DNA of 64,000 nucleotides, taken from contig NZ_RQXT01000011.1 of the NCBI RefSeq assembly GCF_003863365.1, positions 109,237 to 173,236 on the forward strand, written 5' to 3'. Positions 1-9,059 of this stretch are shown here, piece after piece (positions within the stretch are counted from its first letter, which is position 1; the number at the start of each line of letters is the position of its first letter). Under the pieces are notes generated by a model. It worked only from the letters and a program-made list of their open reading frames with translations. It was not told where the DNA came from and did not search any database. This stretch comes from Mesorhizobium tamadayense. Its GTDB lineage: Bacteria; Pseudomonadota; Alphaproteobacteria; Rhizobiales; Rhizobiaceae. The translations under genes were made by a program, and so were the position numbers.

Positions 1-34
1 ATGCCGGCAGGCGGATGAGGGGCGGCGCCGACTT
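1..34. repeat. Edge of a dispersed palindromic repeat (same family as 51155-51345)
   Basis: The first bases of the window resemble the reverse complement of about 51155-51190: both contain ATGCCGGCAGGC followed by TGAGGGGC and GCG-CGAC. The rest of this copy lies outside the window. Confidence 0.5.
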
Positions 35-63
35 CAACAGTTTGACTGCCGTCTGCAGCCAGT

Positions 64-1005
64 TCACGCCAGCGCCTCGCCGTCCAGGATGCGCGTATAG
101 AGATCGAGATAGCCCCTTGCAGTCTTCGCGATGGGAAACCGATCGGCGGCGGACTCGCGGCATTGTTCGGGCGAAAGCCCTGCGATGTCGGCCAAGGCCT
201 GCGCGAACTCGGTATCGGTTTCGAAGAGGCGTCCGGTGGCGTCGTCGACGATTTCCGGCATCGCGCCGCGCGGCGTCGTCAGCACCGGCGTGCCGCACAG
301 CATCGCCTCGACCGGCGCCATGCCGAACGGCTCTTCCCAGGCGATCGGATTGAGGAAGGCCCTGGCCTCTCCGAGCAGGCGCAGTTTCTCATCGCCGTCG
401 ACGGTGCCGTGGTAGCGGAAGCGGCGGCTGAGACTCTTGAAGAAGACCCCCTGGCGGCGAACCTTGGTGCGCTGCAGGAGTTGCCAGCGCGAGCCGCCGG
501 CGATGTCGAGCCGGAAATCGAAGGCCCTGGCGAGATCGACGGCCCGGTTGAGGTTCTTGCCGACGCGGGCGATGCCGGCCAGGAACAGCAGCCGGCTCGT
601 TTTGATGGCGGACAGGCGATAGGCGTAGACCGGAAAACCGTTATAGACGAAGGTTTCCCGTCCGTGGTTGCGCGCATGGCTGGCGCTGACGAAGTTCCAG
701 TTCTGTCCCTTTTGCGGGAATTCCGGGGCAAAGCCGTGCATCGTATAGAGCGCCGGGCGCTGAGCCTCGATGTACCAGCCATTGAAATGCACAATGTCGG
801 CGTCGGCCGGGATCGCGGCGCGGCATTCGGCGGCCGAAGACGCCTGCCGCACCTCGCATAGCGGATGGCTCGAGCCGCGACCCGCAATCAGGACCACCTT
901 GTGGCCGAGGCGCGAAAACTCTTTTGCCAGCCAGTCGACCTGCCGCTCGGTGCCGCCATAGCCTTTACAGGGAATGGCGCGTTCCGCCACCAGCGTGATG
1001 CGCAT
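64..1005 (-). CDS. Glycosyltransferase family 4-like protein
   Basis: This 313-residue protein looks like a cytoplasmic GT-B glycosyltransferase that transfers a sugar from a nucleotide donor to an unknown acceptor. The N-terminus (MRITLVAERAIPCKGYGG) and 'GGTERQVDWLAKEFSRLGH' are the acceptor-side Rossmann fold typical of GT4 enzymes. The C-terminal half has 'AFLNPIAWEEPFGMAPVEAM', which holds the E-x7-E donor-binding motif, followed by 'CGTPVLTTPRGAMPEIV'. Length is a little short for the family (usually 340-400 residues), because the middle is compact. It stands alone, upstream of the CPBP protease gene on the same strand with a palindrome between them. The substrate cannot be told. Confidence 0.8.
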   Translation of the reverse strand: MRITLVAERAIPCKGYGGTERQVDWLAKEFSRLGHKVVLIAGRGSSHPLCEVRQASSAAECRAAIPADADIVHFNGWYIEAQRPALYTMHGFAPEFPQKGQNWNFVSASHARNHGRETFVYNGFPVYAYRLSAIKTSRLLFLAGIARVGKNLNRAVDLARAFDFRLDIAGGSRWQLLQRTKVRRQGVFFKSLSRRFRYHGTVDGDEKLRLLGEARAFLNPIAWEEPFGMAPVEAMLCGTPVLTTPRGAMPEIVDDATGRLFETDTEFAQALADIAGLSPEQCRESAADRFPIAKTARGYLDLYTRILDGEALA

Positions 1006-1031
1006 CAGGCGAGCCTGTCGGTTTTCTGCTT

Positions 1032-1080
1032 GACCATGATCCGGTCCAAAAACCGGTTTCCGCTTTTCGGGATCATGGTC
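1032..1080. repeat. REP-like palindrome
   Basis: The arms GACCATGATCC (1032-1042) and GGATCATGGTC (1070-1080) are perfect inverted repeats around an AAACCGGTTT core. I recall similar GATCATGGTC palindromes scattered in rhizobial genomes. The right arm covers the TGA stop of the neighbouring protease gene (1073-1075), so it may also act as a 3'-end hairpin for that transcript. Confidence 0.7.
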
Positions 1081-2047
1081 TGTGCGGCCCGACCTTCAGG
1101 GGCGAGCGGCGATGCAGAAGCAGGAGCATCGTCAGCAGCGTGCTTGCGACGCCGATCGCGGCGATGAGAACGGCGTCCCAATTCGTCCAGCCGGGGCCTT
1201 CGAGCGGCTTGGCGTTGAGCAGGGCGAAGGAATTGTAGCTCTCCTGGTGCGAGATCAGCAGGAAGCCGGTCAGATTGTTGCCGAGATGGGCGCCGAAGGC
1301 AGCGCCCAGATTGCCGGTCACATAGACCATCAGCGCCAGAAGCAGCGCGAAGGCGGCGATCGAGACCAGCACGCAGGCATTGATGGCGGGCGTCGAAGCC
1401 GGGCTCCAATGCAGCGCGGTGAACAGCAGTCCGGGCAGCGCGCCCCAGATCAGCGGGCTGCCAAATCTGCTGGCGAGACCGCGCAGCAGATAGCCGCGGA
1501 ACAGAGCCTCCTCCGAGGACGTCTGCAGGAAGGCGAGCAGCACGATCGGCACGAGGAAGAGCAGCCAGGACGAGAAGGCGATCGATCCGCGGGCGATCTC
1601 CGGCTGCAGCCAATAGAGCAGGACCTCCGAGAACAGCGAGGTGATCAGAACCGCGACCAGGCCTTTGAGGAAACCGCCGCGCGAGATGCGGCGGTCTGCG
1701 CCGACCATCGCCGAGAGCGGCTCGCCATGCACGAAGCGGATCGCCACCCAAAGGCCCATCCAGATGCCGGCAAACGACGCCAGCGCGGTGAGGATGCCGA
1801 CGGGCGAAGCCAGGAAGTCCTGGACCGGCTGTCCGGTTGCCGGGCCGGGGAGGCGCAGGACGATGAAGGCGTAGGTGCCGGCGACAAGCACGATCAGCGT
1901 CATGGCAAGCCAGAAGAAAACGACGATCGCCGTCCCCAGCAACAGCCGGGGCAGGGTGGTTTTCTCGTTCGGCGAGCGCCGGTAACGCTCGAAGGCGGCA
2001 CTGTCGATGATCACGCGGGTCCCCTGCCGAACGCTTTCGGGTGGCAT
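1073..2047 (-). CDS. CPBP-family intramembrane metalloprotease
   Basis: This 324-residue multi-pass inner-membrane protein carries the three CPBP (CAAX/Rce1-like) motifs: EEALFR (EExxxR), FTALH (FxxxH) and HLGNN (HxxxN), which together make the glutamate/histidine active site. About seven to eight hydrophobic segments are visible, starting near residue 35. The family includes prenyl-protein endoproteases, bacteriocin self-immunity proteins and proteases of unknown target; nothing nearby points to a bacteriocin. The start codon is uncertain because the first 30 residues are polar and the ribosome binding site is weak. Its stop codon lies inside the palindrome at 1032-1080. Confidence 0.85.
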   Translation of the reverse strand: MPPESVRQGTRVIIDSAAFERYRRSPNEKTTLPRLLLGTAIVVFFWLAMTLIVLVAGTYAFIVLRLPGPATGQPVQDFLASPVGILTALASFAGIWMGLWVAIRFVHGEPLSAMVGADRRISRGGFLKGLVAVLITSLFSEVLLYWLQPEIARGSIAFSSWLLFLVPIVLLAFLQTSSEEALFRGYLLRGLASRFGSPLIWGALPGLLFTALHWSPASTPAINACVLVSIAAFALLLALMVYVTGNLGAAFGAHLGNNLTGFLLISHQESYNSFALLNAKPLEGPGWTNWDAVLIAAIGVASTLLTMLLLLHRRSPLKVGPHRP

Positions 2048-2236
2048 GATCTAGGGGATCGGCGGTTTTGGCGCAATCGTCTCATCAAGTCTCGCAACCT
2101 GTCGGCACCGCTCCGGCCGCAGGGAGCATAGAGATTCGCATCATGGGACGACCCATTCCGCGCCCATTGATTGCGTATCACAGCATGATACTTGGTACGG
2201 AGACGCGTTGGAGATTAGCCGAAACGCCCATCACTT

Positions 2237-2414
2237 TCGTCATTCTGGGGCGGAGCAAGGAGCGAAGCGACGCAGCGCAGACCCCAGGATCCTGCCGTGA
2301 CATCAAAGCGCTGCTACGGTGCAGAATCTGCTCCGCTGCATTCCTTGGCTATGGTCACGGCATGGATCCTTGGGTCTGCGCTCCGCTTCGCGTCGCTACG
2401 CCCAAGGATGACGA
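2237..2414. repeat. Dispersed inverted-repeat element, copy A
   Basis: This is a 178-bp element starting TCGTCATTCTGGGG and ending AAGGATGACGA, with imperfect terminal inverted repeats of about 50 bp (each arm holds GCAGACCC and GGATCC). Related copies lie at 12770-12949 and 59882-60039. The flanks of copy A (2210-2236 and 2415-2455) match 42401-42467, which lacks the core. An open frame that runs through this copy (2068-2586) is therefore repeat sequence, not a real gene. Confidence 0.8.
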
Positions 2415-2655
2415 CTTCGGGGAGGCTTCCGCCCAATTGCGAATGTTTGCGAATGCTCCGGCTGCCGACAAAGTATGCACGACGCCGCAGTTCTGGATGA
2501 ACATGCAGGCAAGCTATGACCTCGCAGTGGAGGGCGAGGCGAAGAAGGCCGAAATCGACGCCATCGAGCAGATGCAGGCAGCCTGACCTGGCGTTGGCGT
2601 TCTTCAAAAGAGCGGCCGCCCAATTTCCGGCGACCGCCTTCCAAATCGCGGTGGA
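2415..2655. other. Intergenic region with a possible short coding remnant
   Basis: Together with 2048-2236 and repeat copy A this forms a 608-bp stretch without a convincing gene. On the plus strand, 2445-2586 can be read as about 47 residues ending 'KKAEIDAIEQMQAA', which is protein-like, but it has no ribosome binding site and no family I recognise. It could be the tail of a gene disrupted by the repeat. Confidence 0.25.
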
Positions 2656-3258
2656 TCAGCGCATCACATAGACGATGCGCCGCGTGCCCGGATCGACCAG
2701 CGCCGGCTGGTTGTTCACATAGACATAGCGGTAGTTGTAGTCCGGGATCTCGCGCAACTCGACCGTGTCGGGCAGCACCGCGCCGGTCACCACTTCGCCC
2801 TCGAGATAGACCGGGGCGACCCGATGCGTGGTGACGTAGGTGCCGACCTCGGCCGGCGGCCTGGCGATCGGCTCGATCGGATCGCTCGCGACGATGGCGC
2901 CGGTGTAGTCGTCCTGCGTATAGACTTCGTCGGTCGGCGGCGCCACGACGGCGATGTCGGCCTCGGCCGGCCGGCGCGTGAGCACCACGCGGCTGCCGCC
3001 GAAGTCGCCCGTCACATAGTCGGAATAGACCCAGCCGTTGCCGCCGGCTTCGGCGATGGCGCACCATTTGCTGCCTTCGATGCAGCCTCTGAGCGTCGCC
3101 GATTGGCCGGCGGCCAGCACGCCGATGACGGGATATTGCGGGCCGGGGCCGGCGCGGACGTTCAAATCCGTCACCGCCGAGACGGGCGTGTCGGCAAGCG
3201 CCGCGCCCGACATGGCGAGCAACGCACCGGCAACCGCCGGAAACAATAGGCGTTTCAT
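2656..3258 (-). CDS. Secreted SH3-domain protein with C-terminal DUF1236
   Basis: This 200-residue exported protein has a clear signal peptide (residues 1-22, cleavage after GAALA). Residues 23-85 form a bacterial SH3-like domain (VSAVTDLNVRAGPGPQYPVI ... W-YSDYV), usually a wall- or ligand-binding module. The C-terminal 60 residues match the DUF1236 pattern often seen in rhizobial periplasmic proteins (VYLEGEVVTGAVLP, then a Tyr-rich YNYRYVYVN and VDPGTRRIVYV). The combination is common in Rhizobiales and its function is unknown. It appears monocistronic. A good purine-rich site (GGAGAAAAACC) precedes the ATG. Confidence 0.85.
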   Translation of the reverse strand: MKRLLFPAVAGALLAMSGAALADTPVSAVTDLNVRAGPGPQYPVIGVLAAGQSATLRGCIEGSKWCAIAEAGGNGWVYSDYVTGDFGGSRVVLTRRPAEADIAVVAPPTDEVYTQDDYTGAIVASDPIEPIARPPAEVGTYVTTHRVAPVYLEGEVVTGAVLPDTVELREIPDYNYRYVYVNNQPALVDPGTRRIVYVMR

Positions 3259-3322
3259 GGTTTTTCTCCGTTTTCAACGCTCCCTCGGGCTCGAAAACGA
3301 AACCAGGCCTTATGCGTTCCGG

Positions 3323-4417
3323 CTAAAGTGCCGTCGCCTGCTCACGAATTGTTCCATGGTTTTTCGGCGGGCCGATCAAAAGCTGGTGAACGAAGGCCAG
3401 TTTTTGCGACGTTACGTCCGAAATGACGAAGGGATAGAGATCGGGCAGCCCCATGCAGCGGTTGATCGAATTGGAGGCCTCCGACAGCACCAGCCAACGG
3501 GCGAGGATCTTTTCGAACGGCTCCGGCGCAGGATCGGGCTCGGCGGGCGCCGGCTGCAGATGCCCGCCCGTGTCGCCACGCGGCAAATCGTTGGCTTCCA
3601 CGGTCTCCAGCCGGCCGAGCGGAAAATTCAGCGCATGCACCATTTCCAGCGTGTCGGCGATGTGCAGATGGTGCGCCCAGGTCTCGGCCCAGTCTTCCCA
3701 GGGGTGGGACGTCGCATAGGCCGAGATGTGGCGCTGCTGCCAGTCCGGCGGCGCACCGTTGGCGTAGTAGGCCTTCAGCGCTTGCTCGTAGTCGGTCCGC
3801 TCGTCGCCGAACAGGGCGCGAAAGGTCAAGAGCCGCCCGGGATCGTCGCGGATCAGCCGGTCCCAGTAGTAGTGGCCGAGCTCGTGGCGGAAGTGGCCGA
3901 GCAAGGTGCGGTAGTTCTCGCCCATCTCGACGCGCCGCCGCTCGCGCTCGGCGGAATCGGCCTCGGCGACGTTGAGGGTGATCAGGCCGTTGTCGTGGCC
4001 GGTCAGGATGCGTTCGCCCCCCGGCCCGCCGCCGATCGGGTCGGCGAGGAAGTCGAAAGCGAGCCCGGCCTCGTCCTGAGGTCCGGTCTTGGGCGCGACC
4101 GGCAGGCCGAAGGCGAGCAGCGAATAGACGGCGCGTTTCTTCGCCGCCTCGACCCGGATCCAGCGCCGGCGGTTGCCGTCCACCGAAAGGTCGGGGATCA
4201 GCTGGTTGAGCGCGCAAGCGCGGCAGAAGATCGTGCCCGGCTCGGCCCGCCAGTTGCAGGCGCATTCGTCGGCATTGCCGCATGGAACGGCGGCGTCGGC
4301 GGAAAGCATGAAACGCGACCGCCCCGGGTCATAAAGCACCGGACTGGAACAGTTCAGGCATTGCGCGTTCTCGAAATAGAGACGGTGGCCGCAATGAGGG
4401 CAGTCGAACAGCTTCAT
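3323..4417 (-). CDS. Putative zinc-binding metallopeptidase with N-terminal zinc ribbon
   Basis: This 364-residue, probably cytoplasmic protein has an N-terminal zinc-ribbon region with paired cysteines (CPHCG, CLNC, then further Cys pairs up to about residue 70). A gluzincin-like helix RHELGHYYWD follows (His178, Glu179, His182). Downstream 'HPWEDWAETWAHHLHI' supplies the third metal ligand region. The arrangement fits a conserved proteobacterial family annotated only as 'putative zinc-binding metallopeptidase'. ATG at 4417 is preferred; a GTG lies 15 bp upstream at 4432. The substrate is unknown. Confidence 0.8.
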   Translation of the reverse strand: MKLFDCPHCGHRLYFENAQCLNCSSPVLYDPGRSRFMLSADAAVPCGNADECACNWRAEPGTIFCRACALNQLIPDLSVDGNRRRWIRVEAAKKRAVYSLLAFGLPVAPKTGPQDEAGLAFDFLADPIGGGPGGERILTGHDNGLITLNVAEADSAERERRRVEMGENYRTLLGHFRHELGHYYWDRLIRDDPGRLLTFRALFGDERTDYEQALKAYYANGAPPDWQQRHISAYATSHPWEDWAETWAHHLHIADTLEMVHALNFPLGRLETVEANDLPRGDTGGHLQPAPAEPDPAPEPFEKILARWLVLSEASNSINRCMGLPDLYPFVISDVTSQKLAFVHQLLIGPPKNHGTIREQATAL

Positions 4418-4492
4418 CGGTAATCGACCCACAGGACAGGGCTGCGGAGTTGGGCATCGCCCAAACGCCCGTCGGCGCCCGTCGTTCCGTCG

Positions 4493-5739
4493 CTATTTCG
4501 GCGCAAGCTGGGCAATGACTTGCCTGGCCACGCCTTCGCCCGACAGCCTTGCGCCGCCGCAGGTCTGGATCAGCGGTCCGGCGACATGCTCTCCGGCGAA
4601 GAAGATCTTCTCCGCCACCGGCTGCATCAGCGTGGCGCGCGCTTTTGAACGGCCTGGACGGGCTGTCGCATAGGCGCCGCGCACAAAGCGCTCGCTGCCC
4701 CAATTGGTCATCATGGCGCGGCCGACATGGTTCCTCACGTCGCCCCCGAAGATGGCGCACAGCCGGTCGACGACGAAGTCGACGCCCGCCGCCTCGCCGG
4801 CCGCCGACATCTCCCAGGCGAAGTCGCCGCCGACAAACCCCACCATCAGGTCGAGGTCGAAGGCAAAGCAGAGGAAATAGATGTCGTGCCTGGCCATCCG
4901 CTCGATCAAAAGGTCATCGAAGGGCTCGAGGCCAAGCCGCGTGCCCTTGATCTCCACCGGCAGCTTGGTGAGCATGCCCATGGGCAGTCGAAGAAGGCGC
5001 CGAAATGCGTTTAGGGCAGCGCTGGCGAGAATTCAATCTCCTCGAAGGCGAGCACCGCCGGCGAAGCGGTGACGATGACCGCCCTGGCGCGGATAGCGCC
5101 GCGATCGGTGACGCAGGCGACATCAGGTCCATCCCAGAAGATCTTGCGCACCGGCGTCGACAGCTCGACCGGCACGTCGGCGCCGAAATGCGCGACCCGC
5201 GCGCCGAAACCTTCCTTGCTGAAGTAGTTCGGGTCGAGGTCGGCGGCGGCCTGGAAATCGCGGATCGAGATCTCGTCCTCGTCGGCGCCGAAATCCATCG
5301 GGCCGGCGAAAGTGGCGGCGGCGCGCGGCGCATGGCCCTTGGCCAGCAGCGCCGACAGCCGGTCGTCGTCGCTCTCCTTGACCTGATGGGCGGCAAGCAG
5401 CTCGAACAGCCTTGCGTCGGCGGCCTTCATCTCGCCCTCTTCGGCCTCGCTCGCCTTGCGATTGCGGTAATAGAGGTGGTCGACATTCATGTCGTGATGG
5501 TGCAGCGTCCAGCCGGCAGCTTGCGCTTCGGGGAAGTAGGGATTGCGGTCGGCGGCATGCAGCCGGGCGCAGCCGATGTCGAAGGGCACGCCGAAATGCC
5601 GGTCGCTGGTCCAGGCGCGGCCGCCGATGCGGCTCATCGCCTCCAGAAGCGTGAAGGAAAGTCCGGCAGCCCGCAGCGTCTTGGCCGCCGAAAGCCCCGC
5701 GGAGCCCGCGCCAATGATCACAACATCTACGTCTTCCAT
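4493..5739 (-). pseudogene. Flavin-containing amine oxidase family gene, frameshifted
   Basis: Two adjoining frames together encode one NAD(P)/FAD amine oxidoreductase of about 415 residues. The N-terminal part (5739 down to 5011) starts MEDVDVVIIGAGSAG, a GxGxxG dinucleotide-binding motif, followed by LLEAMSRIGGRAWT, and stops at 'FSPALP'. The next frame (to 4493) resumes at 'LPMGMLTKLPVEIKG' and ends with the typical FAD-binding tail FFAGEHV ... CGGARLSGEGVA. In intact relatives these segments are contiguous. The break is at a CCC run just before the TAA near 5011, and one extra base there would restore the frame. It is either a real pseudogene or a sequencing error. ATG at 5739 is preferred. 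Confidence 0.8.
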
Positions 5740-5911
5740 TAAAGCCCCCGCCGCGATAAATGCTTGCGCCATAATAAATGCATGATCCTAGGCAAATTCC
5801 CCGGCATTCGCCAGCGCCGAGCGCCGAGCGGCCCGCGTGGGCGGTGACAATCGGGCGTTTCACTGGCAAATTCGCAACCGGGACGTGATTCAGTTAACCA
5901 GGAGAGACAGC

Positions 5912-6715
5912 ATGGCATTTTTTGCCAAGGGAAGAATATTTGCAGCGGCAACCGTGGCGGTGCTTGCGCTGGCGACGGGCGCTGAGGCGGGAGCCGGCTG
6001 CGGCAAGAATGGGGCTGGCTTCGATGCTTGGAAGCAGGACTTCGCCGCGGAGGCCAGGGCCAACGGCGTTGGCCAGAAGGGTCTGTCCGCGCTGGCCGGC
6101 GCGACTTACGCGACGAGGACGATCGCCGCCGACCGCGCCATCCACAAGGCTTTCAGCGGCTCGGTGGAAGCGTTTATGAAGCGCCGCGGCGCGTCCGCGA
6201 TCATCTCCAGGGGCCGTGCGCTGAAGAAGTCGAACGCGGCGATGTTCGACAGGATCGAACAGAACTACGGCGTGCCGCCGGGCGTGTTGCTCGCCATCTG
6301 GGGCATGGAAACCGGCTTCGGCGCTTCCATGGGCAACCAGAACACGGTCTCGGCGATTGTGACGCTGGCCTATGATTGCCGCCGCCCGGACTATTTTACC
6401 CCGCATGCCATCGCAGCCCTGAAGCTGGTCGATCGCGGAGCGTTGAGCGCCTCCTCGGTCGGCGCCATGCATGGCGAGATCGGCCACACGCAGTTCCTGC
6501 CCGGAAATGTGCTGCAGTACGGCGTCGGCAACGGAAACCTGCGCGACAGGAACACCGCGCTGGCCTCCACCGCCAACTACCTCAAGGGCCATGGCTGGCG
6601 CGCCGGCGCGAGCTATGAGGCGAATATGGGCGCAATCGCCGGCTGGAATTCGGCGAGCGTCTACCAGCAGGCCATTGCCCGCATCGCCGAGGCGATCGAC
6701 GGCGGCACTGACTGA
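5912..6715 (+). CDS. Lytic murein transglycosylase, MltB-like
   Basis: This 267-residue exported enzyme is predicted to cleave peptidoglycan with formation of 1,6-anhydromuropeptides (GH103/MltB family). It has a signal peptide (residues 1-26, MAFFAKG ... TGAEA) and the catalytic segment AIWGMETGFGASMG with Glu133 as the likely acid. Further family signatures are GEIGHTQFLPGNVL and NYLKGHGW. It lacks the C-terminal peptidoglycan-binding domain of larger paralogues. The start at 5912 is supported by AGGAGA seven bases upstream. It stands alone and is followed by a strong terminator. Confidence 0.9.
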   Translation: MAFFAKGRIFAAATVAVLALATGAEAGAGCGKNGAGFDAWKQDFAAEARANGVGQKGLSALAGATYATRTIAADRAIHKAFSGSVEAFMKRRGASAIISRGRALKKSNAAMFDRIEQNYGVPPGVLLAIWGMETGFGASMGNQNTVSAIVTLAYDCRRPDYFTPHAIAALKLVDRGALSASSVGAMHGEIGHTQFLPGNVLQYGVGNGNLRDRNTALASTANYLKGHGWRAGASYEANMGAIAGWNSASVYQQAIARIAEAIDGGTD

Positions 6716-6738
6716 CAGAAATCTCTGTTCGACAGAAG

Positions 6739-6766
6739 GCCCGGCCGTGCGCCGGGCTTTTTGTTT
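6739..6766 (+). terminator. Rho-independent terminator of the transglycosylase gene
   Basis: The stem GCCCGGC (6739-6745) / GCCGGGC (6751-6757) with a five-base loop is followed by TTTTTGTTT. Confidence 0.9.
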
Positions 6767-6816
6767 ATGGGCCAAATTAGCCGCACTGAAGACTAGCGAA
6801 GGCCGAGGTGACGGCC

Positions 6817-6996
6817 AATCTCCCCCCTTGCGGGAGAGATGTCCGGTAGGACAGAGGGGGGTGCTGTCCCTCCAGCCTATCCAGCAAAATCGTCACCAAA
6901 CTTTCACGCTGATGCGGGGCCGCAAATCGCAGAGGCTGGCGATCCTTCACACTCCCCTCTGCCCTGCCGGACATCTCCCCCGCAAGGGGGGAGATC
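6817..6996. repeat. RIME-like intergenic repeat, copy 1
   Basis: Two palindromic blocks, 6817-6862 and 6950-6996, are inverted relative to each other. Each contains a G/C-run hairpin (ATCTCCCCC..GGGGGAGAT type) next to a TCCGG-AGGACAGAGGGGGG type arm. The same pair of blocks recurs at 25664-25821, 33950-34107, 56348-56524 and 58205-58366. The element resembles the rhizobial RIME family and ends 8 bp before the argG stop codon. Confidence 0.8.
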
Positions 6997-7003
6997 AGCA
7001 GCT

Positions 7004-8224
7004 TCACCGACGATTACGCGCCGCCAGTGTCCTCAGCCTCAACCCGTTAAGCCGGATAAAGCCCTCGGCGTCTTTCTGGTCGTAGGCGCCGCGGTCGTCT
7101 TCGAAGGTGACCAGCGCGTCGGAATAAAGCGTCTTCTTCGACTTGCGGCCGGTGACGATGACGTTGCCCTTGTAGAGCTTAAGCCGCACCGTGCCTTCGA
7201 CATCGTCCTGGCTCTTGTCGATCATCGCTTGCAGCATCACGCGCTCGGGCGAGAACCAGAAGCCGTTGTAGATGAGCTCGGCATAGCGCGGCATGAACTC
7301 GTCCTTGAGGTGGGCCGCGCCCCGGTCGAGCGTGATCGATTCGATGGCCCGATGGGCGGCGATCAAGATCGTGCCGCCGGGGGTTTCATACACTCCCCGC
7401 GATTTCATGCCGACGAAACGGTTCTCGACGAGGTCGAGCCGGCCGATGCCGTTGTCGCGGCCGAGATCGTTGAGGGCGGCCAGCATGGTGGCCGGCGACA
7501 GCTTCTTGCCGTTGAGCGCGATCGCGTCGCCTTTGAGAAATTCGATCTCGATCTCGGTGACGACGTCGGGCGCGTCCATCGGCGAGACCGTGCGCTGGTG
7601 GACGAATTCCGGCGGCTCGCTCCACGGGTCCTCCAGCACCTTGCCCTCGGAGGAGGAGTGCAGGAGGTTGGCGTCGACCGAGAACGGCGCCTCGCCGCGC
7701 TTGTCCTTCGGCACCGGAATCTGGTGCTGCTCGGCGAAGTTGAGCAGGTCGGTGCGCGACTTGAACGACCAGTCGCGCCACGGCGCGATGACCTTGATGT
7801 CGGGGTTCAGCGCATAGGCCGAAAGCTCGAAGCGAACCTGGTCGTTGCCCTTGCCGGTCGCTCCATGCGCAATCGCGTCGGCGCCGGTCTCCCTGGCGAT
7901 CTCGACCAGATGCTTCGAGATCAGCGGACGGGCAATCGAGGTGCCGAGCAGATAGGTGCCTTCATAGACGGCGTTGGCGCGGAACATCGGGAAGACGAAG
8001 TCGGCGACGAACTCCTCGCGCACGTCGACGATGCGAATGTCCTTGATGCCCATTATCTCGGCCTTGCGGCGCGCCGGCTCCAGTTCGCCGCCCTGGCCGA
8101 GGTCGGCGGTGAAGGTCACGACCTCGGCGCCGAGCTCGGTCTGCAGCCACTTCAGGATGATGGAGGTGTCGAGGCCGCCGGAATAGGCGAGCACGACTTT
8201 CTTCACGGCTTTGATCATGGACAT
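7004..8224 (-). CDS. argG: Argininosuccinate synthase
   Basis: This 406-residue cytoplasmic enzyme condenses citrulline and aspartate with ATP to argininosuccinate, the penultimate step of arginine synthesis. The N-terminal ATP pyrophosphatase P-loop is [10 protein letters not shown] (Ser15 to Ser21). Further signatures are [10 protein letters not shown] and [16 protein letters not shown]. Length matches the family when translation starts at ATG 8224; the frame is open upstream, but that extension is not protein-like. It is monocistronic and divergent from the LysE-type exporter gene. The arginine breakdown genes are 30 kb away. Confidence 0.97.
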   Translation of the reverse strand: MSMIKAVKKVVLAYSGGLDTSIILKWLQTELGAEVVTFTADLGQGGELEPARRKAEIMGIKDIRIVDVREEFVADFVFPMFRANAVYEGTYLLGTSIARPLISKHLVEIARETGADAIAHGATGKGNDQVRFELSAYALNPDIKVIAPWRDWSFKSRTDLLNFAEQHQIPVPKDKRGEAPFSVDANLLHSSSEGKVLEDPWSEPPEFVHQRTVSPMDAPDVVTEIEIEFLKGDAIALNGKKLSPATMLAALNDLGRDNGIGRLDLVENRFVGMKSRGVYETPGGTILIAAHRAIESITLDRGAAHLKDEFMPRYAELIYNGFWFSPERVMLQAMIDKSQDDVEGTVRLKLYKGNVIVTGRKSKKTLYSDALVTFEDDRGAYDQKDAEGFIRLNGLRLRTLAARNRR

Positions 8225-8403
8225 TGTTGGCGGTTCCGGAAAAGGTTTCGCGGGCGAGGTATCACGGCATTTCCAGGCGGCGCAAGAGACCAAGGGATGT
8301 ATGGCGGCGACAGAAGCCGAGCCCGAGTTCGTGTAGGCAGTTGCTGGCGAAGCGGAAATGGCTGCGCTATAGGGTCTGCGATCCATCTCGCAAGGGGCGA
8401 AGA

Positions 8404-9045
8404 ATGTCCTTCATTCCAGACACCACGACGCTGATCCAATTCGCCATCGCGACCGTCATCCTGGCGATCACGCCGGGGCCGGACATGACGCTGTTCGTGT
8501 CGCGCACGCTGAGCCAGGGCCGCGCCACCGGCTTCGCCTCGATGGCAGGCGCGCTGTGCGGCACGCTGATCCACACCACGCTGGTGGTGGTCGGCGTCTC
8601 GGCGCTGATCGTGGCCTCGCCGATGGCCTTCTTCGTGCTGAAGCTCTTCGGCGCCGGCTATCTTGTGTTCCTCGCCTGGCAGGCGGTGACGAAAGGCTCG
8701 GCCTTCTCGCCGGAGAAGAAGACGGGGCCGCAGATCTCGCTGTTCCGCAGCTGGGCGGCCGGGCTCGGCGTCAATTTGCTCAACCCGAAGATCATCCTCT
8801 TCTTCATGACCTTCCTGCCGCAATTCGTCTCCGCCCATGACCCGAACGCCCCGGGCAAGCTCTTCTTCCTCGGCGTCATGTTCATCGTGCTGTCGATCCC
8901 GGTGACGGCGCCGATGGTGCTGGCGGCGGAGAAATTCGCGGCGGCGATGAAGGCGAGCCCGCGCGTCACGCGGGTGGTCGACTATCTGTTCGGCGGCGTG
9001 TTCTCTGCCTTCGCGCTCAAGATCCTGACGGCACAGGCGAAGTAG
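8404..9045 (+). CDS. LysE/RhtB-family amino-acid exporter
   Basis: This 213-residue inner-membrane protein has about six hydrophobic segments and the family hallmark near the N-terminus, '[18 protein letters not shown]', plus '[16 protein letters not shown]' after the third segment. Members export amino acids or related metabolites by proton exchange. The divergent neighbour is argG, so an arginine-related substrate is conceivable but not shown. ATG 8404 is chosen because the hydrophobic core starts 10 residues later; GGGGCGAAGA precedes it. Confidence 0.9.
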   Translation: MSFIPDTTTLIQFAIATVILAITPGPDMTLFVSRTLSQGRATGFASMAGALCGTLIHTTLVVVGVSALIVASPMAFFVLKLFGAGYLVFLAWQAVTKGSAFSPEKKTGPQISLFRSWAAGLGVNLLNPKIILFFMTFLPQFVSAHDPNAPGKLFFLGVMFIVLSIPVTAPMVLAAEKFAAAMKASPRVTRVVDYLFGGVFSAFALKILTAQAK

Positions 9046-9059
9046 AAATCGCGTAGAGC

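Noticed and set aside
2068..2586. Open frame of 172 codons in the gap after the CPBP gene
   Set aside because: Most of it is dispersed repeat copy A; the same 'protein' segment appears at the other repeat copies.
6817..6996. Repeated GC palindromes considered as a CRISPR array
   Set aside because: Repeats are inverted pairs scattered over the window, not regularly spaced direct repeats with unique spacers, and no cas genes are present.
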